A DNA stretch of 5,198 nt, taken from assembly GCA_013375405.1 (NCBI GenBank), contig JABXJU010000263.1, positions 1 to 5,198 on the forward strand, written 5' to 3'. Shown here one piece after another: positions 1-5,198 of this stretch (position 1 is the first letter of the stretch; each line of letters opens with the position of its first letter). Source of the DNA: Candidatus Helarchaeota archaeon. Its GTDB lineage: Archaea; Asgardarchaeota; Lokiarchaeia; Helarchaeales; HEL-GB-A. The notes below the pieces were generated by a model. That model did not search any database and was not told the DNA's origin. It was given only the letters and a program-made list of their open reading frames with translations. Both the position numbers and the translations under genes were made by a program.

Positions 1-32
1 AAAGAAAAACTACAGGAAATTTAAGCAGAACT

Positions 33-38
33 AAAAAA
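33..38 (-). terminator. Possible T-tract terminator downstream of the membrane protein gene
   Basis: On the minus strand a run of six T lies about 80 bases past the TAG stop at 116-118. Archaeal termination commonly uses U-rich runs without a strong hairpin. No other gene signal is seen on this strand in bases 1-115. The run is short, so the call is weak. Confidence 0.2.
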
Positions 39-69
39 CTCAATAATAACTCTCAAAGTTCAGACTGGG

Positions 70-77
70 TTTTTTTT
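70..77 (+). terminator. Possible T8 terminator for a plus-strand gene entering from the left
   Basis: Eight consecutive T on the plus strand follow CTGGG at 65-69. If a plus-strand gene ends just inside or just left of the window, this run would terminate it, making 1-115 a convergent junction. No plus-strand gene can be confirmed in the window. Confidence 0.2.
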
Positions 78-115
78 ATATTGTTATGCTACAGATCTAT
101 ACGAAATTTAAGACT

Positions 116-817
116 CTAAGTAACATTTGGAATATTGATCACAAGCCAGATGATGTATATTATTAACAATGTACCATTAATTGCCATACTTGTATAGGAT
201 AATATGGTATGGTGGTCAACTACAAATAATAAAAGGCCTAAAGCAAGGAGAACAAAAAGTAATGCGACTACACCAGTGCAAAGATACAATGGGAGTGCCA
301 TCCACATATCTTCTGGGGGTAAACCAGCAACTAAATTTGGTAAGACGAAAATGATGACAAAGATATGTACAAGGGAGATTCCACTAAATACCAGTCCCAC
401 AATCCCAATCTTATCAGATTCTGTGAATCTTTTTTTAACAACTTTACCTTGCTTTATCTGCTTCCCCTTCAGTTTGAGCTCATTGTAAATCTGTATAGGG
501 ACCTCACAGCTATTTGTACCATGGTTAGGGCATGTAATTTTCAACTTCGCATCAGAATCTTCCTTCACAGAGATCTTAAAGGTAATAGATTGATCGCATT
601 TGACACATTTCAACATGTGAGATTCTAATATTGAAAGTGCGGCAATTCCGGTTGATAGAGGGGTGCGAAATTTCTTTTTGTGTTTCTCGGGACATTTTCC
701 GACTACGATCATATACGTGGAAAGTTTAAAAAAAGGTATTTTCAATGCAATTTTCGTTATGGTGATTGGAGCCCCGCATTTATCACATAACAAATTTTGT
801 TTCAATGATGTATCCAA
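116..817 (-). CDS. Membrane protein with two tandem zinc-ribbon-like units and three membrane helices
   Basis: I do not recognise a named family. The 233-residue protein starts at TTG 817, the only usable start in frame before the upstream stop at 848-850; AGGGG (826-830) lies 8 bases ahead and supports it. The N-terminal half contains two similar units: Cys11-x2-Cys14 with Cys42-Pro-x2-His46, and Cys71-x2-Cys74 with Cys96-Pro-x-His99. Both keep the order LxCxKC, then a beta-type stretch such as ITIT or ITFK, then CP..H. This suggests a duplication of a CCCH zinc ribbon. A basic linker (114-130, many Lys) leads to three hydrophobic segments at about 137-160, 174-200 and 206-229. By the positive-inside rule the ribbon half probably faces the cytoplasm. 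A sensory, scaffold or protein-protein role is possible but not shown. It follows a 158-base gap with its own promoter-like sequence, so it need not share the upstream transcript. Confidence 0.8.
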   Translation of the reverse strand: MDTSLKQNLLCDKCGAPITITKIALKIPFFKLSTYMIVVGKCPEKHKKKFRTPLSTGIAALSILESHMLKCVKCDQSITFKISVKEDSDAKLKITCPNHGTNSCEVPIQIYNELKLKGKQIKQGKVVKKRFTESDKIGIVGLVFSGISLVHIFVIIFVLPNLVAGLPPEDMWMALPLYLCTGVVALLFVLLALGLLLFVVDHHTILSYTSMAINGTLLIIYIIWLVINIPNVT

Positions 818-825
818 GTACTCAT

Positions 826-830
826 CCCCT
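826..830 (-). promoter_or_regulatory. Ribosome-binding site that fixes the TTG start of the membrane protein
   Basis: The minus strand reads AGGGG followed by ATGAGTAC and then the TTG start, an 8-base spacing. GGGGATGA matches the general anti-Shine-Dalgarno target GGAGGTGA at six of eight positions. The ATG just after AGGGG is out of frame and closes after seven codons, so it is not the start. Confidence 0.55.
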
Positions 831-847
831 AAGTATGTGAGAATACA

Positions 848-862
848 CTAATTGTTAATTAG
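848..862. repeat. Short perfect inverted repeat near the predicted transcription start
   Basis: CTAATT (848-853) and AATTAG (857-862) are perfect arms around a GTT centre. They overlap the position where transcription from the 881-889 TATA box should begin. This could be an operator or a small leader hairpin; it is also easily produced by AT-rich sequence. Confidence 0.3.
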
Positions 863-873
863 ATAATAAGAAT

Positions 874-904
874 AATCAGCTTTATAAAATGATCAAGACT
901 GATT
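874..904. repeat. Inverted repeat flanking the TATA box of the membrane protein gene
   Basis: Arms AATCAG (874-879) and CTGATT (899-904) are perfect complements separated by 19 bases; the TATA-like box (881-889) and a TGATCA palindrome (890-895) lie between them. The placement suits an operator, but the arms are only six bases long. Confidence 0.35.
881..889 (-). promoter_or_regulatory. Putative TATA box upstream of the zinc-ribbon membrane protein gene
   Basis: The minus strand reads TTTTATAAA, close to the archaeal TATA consensus and the best promoter candidate in the window. The expected transcription start is near 858-860, giving a leader of about 40 bases that contains the AGGGG ribosome-binding site. 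The 158-base gap around it is the longest between genes here. Confidence 0.5.
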
Positions 905-975
905 TTTTATTTGCACTTCAATAACTCACAAAGCTGAGAGAAATCTATACCATTATCAAAGGAATTGGGTGAAAT

Positions 976-2397
976 TCAATGAGAGAAACTCTTCTTTCCT
1001 TCTTTTTTTGAGCGCGACGAGACATATTCATAGACTTTCTTTGAGCATCTCATGGCACTATTATAAGCACATTCTAACCCAGGACCCCCCCCAGCTGCAG
1101 TATCGCCCGCAAAAAAAAGCCCCTCAACATCTGGAGAGAGATTCGCGGGTTTAAATTGACCTGTCAATCCTACTCGCTTTGCAGTTCCAAGGACCATTTC
1201 ACTTGAGCCACTAAAATGCCAAATTTTGAATTCTTTTAAGCGTGGAAATAACTTATTAATCTCATCGATTAGTTCTTTAATTAGAGCTTTCGTGGCTTTT
1301 TTGTCTTTCACTTCTTGAGGAGTGGCGACAACTCCATAAAACAAATAATGTTTGCCTGGTGGGGCTAAATCTTCCACTAAGGCAGTGGGAACTGATAAAT
1401 ACCTAGGTTTTTTACCAGGTTGAAACACGATAGCTCCCCAGCACTTCGGATTCCATAGAAAATCTTTCAATAATCCCTCTTTAAATGTAAATCCAATGCC
1501 TTGAGCACAGGATTGTGTATCTTGTAAAGATTCGATCTTGTTTACAAAGGTCTCTGAAAAATATTCCTGTGATATGATTTGAAATAGAAATTGGAGTGGA
1601 ATTGTAACAATAATACTCTGGGCGTTGAATTCTTGCTGAATCGTTTCACCTTTTTTATCTGTGTAATCCGCTTTCACACCTAGAACCTTTCCATTTTCAA
1701 CTAAAATTTCTTTGATATTAGTTGCAGTTCGGATTTCTCCGCCATTTTCCTTACAGATATCACTCATTAGTTCAGATAGAGATTGAATTCCACCACTTTT
1801 AGGATATGTTATCGGTCTTTTGGAAGAAAATAATTTTGAAAAACTTCGGATGAATTCACCTGCGGAACCCAATTCTGGAGTGATAGTAATCATTCCATTT
1901 ATTGCTCGAAGTAATTGTTGAAATTGTATATACTTGGAGAATTGTCCAAAATAGTCCTTTACCGAAATATCATCTAATTTGTCCGCCTCTTCATCCGTGG
2001 CTTTCCGCAATATGTTTAATAGTTTAATAAATTGCCCATTTCCCCAAATACGATCGATTTCCTTAAAACCTTTATTACTAAAATCGGAGACTTCTACGCA
2101 GATTTCTTCTTCGGTATCATAAAATGCTAGTAGAGGATCATAATCTACTAGTTCTAAATCGATATTGAGTTCTTTTTCAATTAGTTTAAGAGATCCCAAA
2201 TCATAATATGGGATTCCATGGACGCCAGAATCAATGTAAAATCCATTAGGAAGTTCTAATGTAGAAGCTCTCCCCCCTAAGTTTGATTCTTTTTCTATCA
2301 GAAGAATTTTTAGCCCCCATTTGGATAATAGTGCTGCGCAAGCAGTTCCTGCAGCACCTCCACCAATGATTATGACATCAAATGATTCTCTTTCCAT
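976..2397 (-). CDS. FAD-dependent oxidoreductase, phytoene desaturase/amine oxidase-like
   Basis: This is a flavoprotein of the CrtI-like NAD(P)/FAD oxidoreductase group; members desaturate, saturate or isomerise isoprenoids or oxidise amines, and the substrate here cannot be read. Numbering from ATG 2397 (473 residues, usual length 450-520): the Rossmann dinucleotide loop GGGAAG at 12-17 follows strand FDVIII. Glu35 ends the second strand and would bind the FAD ribose. GGRAST at 41-46 is the typical GG-motif. YPKSGGIQSL from 198 matches the family's substrate-domain entry, IIVTIP is at 262-267, and GLFFAGDTAAGGGPGLECA from 426 is the C-terminal FAD-binding motif. It ends in a Lys-rich tail (452-473). 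No signal peptide or membrane segment is evident. A GTG at 2406 would add three residues; ATG is preferred because neither has a clear ribosome-binding site. The PxxYxWxFP signature of geranylgeranyl reductases is absent. It lies 55 bases after the mutase-like gene; a glycogen role is not shown. Confidence 0.88.
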   Translation of the reverse strand: MERESFDVIIIGGGAAGTACAALLSKWGLKILLIEKESNLGGRASTLELPNGFYIDSGVHGIPYYDLGSLKLIEKELNIDLELVDYDPLLAFYDTEEEICVEVSDFSNKGFKEIDRIWGNGQFIKLLNILRKATDEEADKLDDISVKDYFGQFSKYIQFQQLLRAINGMITITPELGSAGEFIRSFSKLFSSKRPITYPKSGGIQSLSELMSDICKENGGEIRTATNIKEILVENGKVLGVKADYTDKKGETIQQEFNAQSIIVTIPLQFLFQIISQEYFSETFVNKIESLQDTQSCAQGIGFTFKEGLLKDFLWNPKCWGAIVFQPGKKPRYLSVPTALVEDLAPPGKHYLFYGVVATPQEVKDKKATKALIKELIDEINKLFPRLKEFKIWHFSGSSEMVLGTAKRVGLTGQFKPANLSPDVEGLFFAGDTAAGGGPGLECAYNSAMRCSKKVYEYVSSRSKKEGKKSFSH

Positions 2398-2440
2398 TTT
2401 GGCCACTTATATTTAGAAAAGTTAGAATTAAAACATTTAG

Positions 2441-2450
2441 ATCATATAAA
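2441..2450 (-). promoter_or_regulatory. Putative TATA box upstream of the FAD oxidoreductase gene
   Basis: The minus strand reads TTTATATGAT just past the stop codon of the mutase-like gene. About 26 bases downstream puts a possible transcription start near 2420, some 14-23 bases ahead of the GTG/ATG starts. No Shine-Dalgarno-like sequence follows, consistent with a short-leader or leaderless message. The evidence is composition and spacing only. Confidence 0.3.
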
Positions 2451-2452
2451 TT

Positions 2453-3832
2453 TTATTTTAAATGTGGTTTCGTCAGTTTTCCTTCCAAAGCATACTCAAC
2501 TGTCTTAAATAATTCAGGTCCTTTAGCAGGTTTAGAAAATTCGCCACTAAGTAGAAGTTTATTTTCATCAAAAGAGGGCACAATATGGATCCACCCAAGG
2601 TCTGATCCGAAAAATATTTTCAATCCGATTAAAGTATCTATTACCTTAAGATCACTAAGATTTCTCTCAATAATTTCATGGAAATTCGTCATTTTTTCGT
2701 TAGATGTGGATATTTCATATTGAGATTTTTTTATTTGAGGAGTATCCGCGAGTAATTCTGTTAGAGTTTTACCACTTTTTACAATGACTTCCAATAACTT
2801 TAAGGTTGCAAGTGCTGTATCTGAAAAGAATGCATACTCTGGAAATCTGAGCTTTCCTGTATCACTTCCGCCAAAATGAGCACGGCGTACTCGAACAGTG
2901 TTAGCGACTTGTCCGGGAATATTCTTAACTCGAATCAATTTCGCGCCTGGGACTTCACCGATTATTTGTTCAAGAATCTTGGTCGTAGTTTCTGTTGTGA
3001 TAAAGACTGAGGCCTTTTTCTTTAGTTGCTCTATCACAAAGAGAGTAAGCATGAGATCAGAAGGAATATAATTCCCTTGTTCATCAAAAAAGATAATACG
3101 AGATCCATCTACATCAAAACAAACCCCAAAATTTGCATCGGTTGATGTAATAACTTTCGATAATTTTTTGAGGGAACTTGATGTAGGAAGCCGTTTTAAT
3201 ATAGAGGGTGAATATGAATTCAAGGCAACTACTTCAACACCTACCCGACTTAATAATGAAGGAATTATTGCTCCAATTGGCCCATTTGAACAATCAACGA
3301 CAATTTGTAAATTTAAATCCTCAAATGATGCCGCATCGATGAATTCTGTGATAGCTCGTTCATAAAGCTCGTTTACTTCAAGGGTTTGAATTAGGTTTCC
3401 AATTTTATTTGATTTACTCCGCTTTATCTTGTCTTGTTCACAAATATTCAATAGATTTTGCACGTCTTTTCGATTATATTCAATCCCACTTCGATTATAC
3501 ATTTTCACTTCAATTTTATCAGAGTGATGCACGTGATGACTCGTAAACATCACGCCCCCTACTGTGCCAAAACGGCGAATTGCAAATTGAAGTACTGGAA
3601 TTGGTGCCGCTGTGAGGTCCATAATATTAAGACCTGCACTCATAATACCGGAAACAAATGCACGTTTTAACATTCTATTATCTGGCCGAAAATCACGCGC
3701 TACTGTAATGGTCCCTTGATTCTTTAATAATGTCCCCATGGCCGCACCTAATGAGGCTGAAATTTCCGGAGTTAATTCCTCATTGGGTTCCGCTACAATC
3801 CTTGATTTTTGTAATAGATCACTAAAATTCAT
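2453..3832 (-). CDS. Degenerate phosphoglucomutase/phosphomannomutase-like protein, probably not an active mutase
   Basis: The protein has the alpha-D-phosphohexomutase fold over its whole length (459 residues from ATG 3832, normal for the family). Family landmarks appear in order but altered. RDFRPDNR (46-53) stands where GRDxR is usual. The phosphoserine loop TASHNP is TSHHVHH (97-103), keeping Ser98 and His99 but not Asn-Pro. The metal loop DGDGDR is DVDGSR (240-245), losing the third Asp. The sugar loop GEMSGH is GGSDTGK (321-327), losing Glu and the final His. The phosphate loop RPSGTEP is VPSFDEN (418-424). From memory of the families, these changes resemble the degenerate mutase domain fused behind nucleotidyltransferases (HFGG...FPEY...D...LLE is similar). 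Here it stands alone, directly after glgA. A structural or regulatory role in nucleotide-sugar synthesis is inferred. A GTG at 3844, 12 bases after GAGG, is an alternative start adding four residues; ATG has GTGAG 7 bases ahead. An active mutase with unusual chemistry is not excluded. Confidence 0.85.
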   Translation of the reverse strand: MNFSDLLQKSRIVAEPNEELTPEISASLGAAMGTLLKNQGTITVARDFRPDNRMLKRAFVSGIMSAGLNIMDLTAAPIPVLQFAIRRFGTVGGVMFTSHHVHHSDKIEVKMYNRSGIEYNRKDVQNLLNICEQDKIKRSKSNKIGNLIQTLEVNELYERAITEFIDAASFEDLNLQIVVDCSNGPIGAIIPSLLSRVGVEVVALNSYSPSILKRLPTSSSLKKLSKVITSTDANFGVCFDVDGSRIIFFDEQGNYIPSDLMLTLFVIEQLKKKASVFITTETTTKILEQIIGEVPGAKLIRVKNIPGQVANTVRVRRAHFGGSDTGKLRFPEYAFFSDTALATLKLLEVIVKSGKTLTELLADTPQIKKSQYEISTSNEKMTNFHEIIERNLSDLKVIDTLIGLKIFFGSDLGWIHIVPSFDENKLLLSGEFSKPAKGPELFKTVEYALEGKLTKPHLK

Positions 3833-3868
3833 CGAATGACTCACTCTATAATTAATCCTCGCTCCTAT

Positions 3869-3888
3869 TTAGATAATTATATATCTAA
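3869..3888 (-). promoter_or_regulatory. Putative TATA box within an inverted repeat, upstream of the mutase-like gene
   Basis: On the minus strand ATATATAAT (3884-3876) looks like an archaeal TATA box. About 27 bases downstream of its centre would place a start of transcription near 3853, leaving a leader of about 8-20 bases. The box is enclosed by 7-base perfect arms, TTAGATA (3869-3875) and TATCTAA (3882-3888), with a 6-base centre. A repressor bound here would block the box. In such AT-rich DNA both elements can arise by chance, and the gene could also be read through from glgA. Confidence 0.4.
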
Positions 3889-3904
3889 CATACATTTTAA
3901 ATTA

Positions 3905-5198
3905 TTAATTTTTCTGAAGGACACGTTGGTAAAGTTGCTCATACTTCTCTGCAGAGACCATCCAAGAGAAATCTTTTCGCATGCCTCGTTTCATGACTAA
4001 TAATCTTCGGTTTTCATCCTTATAAAATTTAAGGGCTTCTTTAATAGTTCGCAAGAGTTCTCGGCTCTCATATTTATGAAAAACAAAGCCCACACCAGAC
4101 TCGTCTGGACTTGTAAGAATATCGGATATACTATCTGCAAGCCCTCCTGTATATCGAACAATCGGAATAGTTCCATATCGAAGGCTAATTAATTGATTTA
4201 GCCCACATGGTTCATAATATGACGGCATCAGGAAAAAATCGGACCCGGCTTCTATTTTATGGGCTAAAATATTATCAAATTTAAGGAAAATCACGGTTTT
4301 CTTCAGATATTTTTTACCGATTTTCCGCATTAATTTATGGTACTTAGGAAGCCCAGTTCCAAGTAGGATAAATTGTAAATCTAGTTGCATAAGATCGTCA
4401 ATAATTTCTTCAATTAAGTCAAATCCTTTCTGATCGACTAATCTAGAAATTATTCCTATCAATGGTACATCCTTTTGTGGTAAACTACTCTCTTTTTGTA
4501 ATTCTAATTTATTAAGACGCTTGTTATCAAGCGAATCTTCGTCATAGTTATACCAAATATATGAATCGAGTTTAGGATTCCACAATTCATAATCAATCCC
4601 ATTCATAATACCGAATAAATCCGTTGCTTTCTCTTTTAAAAAGGCGTCCAAACCATAGCCTAATTCCTTGGTTTGGATTTCTAATGCGTATTTAGCACTC
4701 ACCGTGTTTAAAATATCAGCATATAATATTCCTGCCTTCATTAAGTTCAATTTTCCCCTAAATTCCAACCCTTGCGAAGTGAATAAACTGGCATTGAGTC
4801 CAGTTTTTGCGAATTTCTTTTTTGGAAAAATGCCTTGATAGGCCAAATTATGAATTGTGAATAAAGTCCGAATAGGTTGATAAATTGGATTCTTATTATA
4901 GAGATTCTTTAAAAGGGCGGGAATGAGGGCGGTTTGCCAATCATTACAATGGATGATATCTGGTTTCCAATTAATATATTTTAATAATTCCAATACGGTT
5001 TTTGAGAAAAAGATTGCTCTCTCGGCATTATCTTTATAATCACCATAAATATCATCTCTATCATAAAAATAATCGCATTTAACAAAATATACAATCACTT
5101 TTGAGGAAGGATAAACGGCTTTTTCAATTTCTGCCTCAAATTTAAAATTGGGAACTTGATACTTAATAGAAGTCTTGGTAATATCAAATTTCTTAGTA
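3905..5198 (-). CDS. glgA: Glycogen/starch synthase (GT5 family), N-terminus cut off by window edge
   Basis: GlgA transfers glucose from ADP- or UDP-glucose to the non-reducing end of an alpha-1,4-glucan; it is a cytosolic GT-B enzyme. The frame is open to the window edge, giving 430 visible residues. The GTG at 5098 is internal: the 33 codons above it continue the family-like N-terminal domain without a stop. By comparison with bacterial GlgA (about 480 residues) roughly 60 residues are missing, including the expected KxGGL nucleotide-binding loop. In visible-fragment numbering: YDRDD near 43, HCNDWQT 83-89, HNLAYQG 116-122, NTVS 164-167, NGIDYELWNP from 199, SRLVDQKG 251-258 (family catalytic Arg and Lys), EPCGLNQ from 329 (family catalytic Glu) and TGGLAD 350-355. 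The C-terminus ends normally (DFSW...YEQLY), so the visible enzyme looks intact. Whether it uses ADP- or UDP-glucose cannot be told from here. The mutase-like gene follows 60-72 bases downstream. Confidence 0.95.
   Translation of the reverse strand, partial: TKKFDITKTSIKYQVPNFKFEAEIEKAVYPSSKVIVYFVKCDYFYDRDDIYGDYKDNAERAIFFSKTVLELLKYINWKPDIIHCNDWQTALIPALLKNLYNKNPIYQPIRTLFTIHNLAYQGIFPKKKFAKTGLNASLFTSQGLEFRGKLNLMKAGILYADILNTVSAKYALEIQTKELGYGLDAFLKEKATDLFGIMNGIDYELWNPKLDSYIWYNYDEDSLDNKRLNKLELQKESSLPQKDVPLIGIISRLVDQKGFDLIEEIIDDLMQLDLQFILLGTGLPKYHKLMRKIGKKYLKKTVIFLKFDNILAHKIEAGSDFFLMPSYYEPCGLNQLISLRYGTIPIVRYTGGLADSISDILTSPDESGVGFVFHKYESRELLRTIKEALKFYKDENRRLLVMKRGMRKDFSWMVSAEKYEQLYQRVLQKN

Noticed and set aside
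1..34. Tail of a plus-strand gene ending at TAA 22-24 or 32-34
   Set aside because: Only seven to ten codons would be visible in either frame, with nothing to identify; the T8 run at 70-77 is compatible but not proof.
204..488. Plus-strand open frames at 204-488, 365-628 and 663-851
   Set aside because: All lie antisense to the zinc-ribbon membrane protein, have no family-like motifs and overlap each other.
925..938. CTCA/TGAG hairpin as a terminator for the FAD gene
   Set aside because: The stem is only four base pairs and no T-tract follows on the minus strand.
969..1154. Plus-strand open frame at 969-1154
   Set aside because: It is antisense to the conserved C-terminal FAD motif of the oxidoreductase and has no recognisable domain.
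2382..2723. Plus-strand open frame at 2382-2723
   Set aside because: It is antisense to the start of the FAD gene and the end of the mutase-like gene; its composition is that of a shadow frame.
3168..3670. Plus-strand open frames at 3168-3365 and 3458-3670
   Set aside because: Both are antisense to the mutase-like gene and show no motif.
5096..5098. GTG at 5098 as the start of glgA
   Set aside because: The frame stays open for 33 more codons to the edge with glycogen-synthase-like N-terminal sequence, and a start here would omit the family's first strand and KxGGL loop.

Overview
The window is AT-rich and compactly coded. All four supported genes lie on the minus strand, so transcription runs from high to low coordinates. 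TATA-like boxes sit about 35-70 bases ahead of three of the starts, one gene has a TTG start with a Shine-Dalgarno-like AGGGG, and a small zinc-ribbon membrane protein is present. Together these suggest an archaeon. An Asgard-type lineage is a guess from the general look of the proteins, not something the window proves.

Layout in the direction of transcription: (1) 5198-3905, a glycogen/starch synthase (GlgA, GT5) whose N-terminus runs off the right edge; (2) 3832-2453, a stand-alone protein with the phosphoglucomutase/phosphomannomutase fold in which all four active-site loops are altered; (3) 2397-976, an FAD-dependent oxidoreductase of the phytoene-desaturase/amine-oxidase type, substrate unknown; (4) 817-116, a membrane protein with two tandem zinc-ribbon-like units followed by three membrane helices. 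The gaps are about 72, 46-55 and 158 bases. The first three genes could be one transcription unit, but promoter-like sequence precedes each downstream gene.

GlgA builds alpha-1,4-glucan from a nucleotide-sugar. The mutase-like protein beside it resembles the degenerate mutase half found C-terminal to sugar nucleotidyltransferases in some bacteria and archaea. The most interesting reading is therefore a non-catalytic regulatory or structural partner in nucleotide-sugar supply for glycogen, rather than a working mutase. Nothing in the sequence ties the oxidoreductase or the zinc-ribbon membrane protein to glycogen beyond co-orientation.

The 158-base gap 818-975 holds a good TATA-like box with two inverted repeats. 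The left 115 bases hold no supported gene, only T-tracts on both strands that could end transcription. I see no tRNA, rRNA, CRISPR array, transposon or attachment site.
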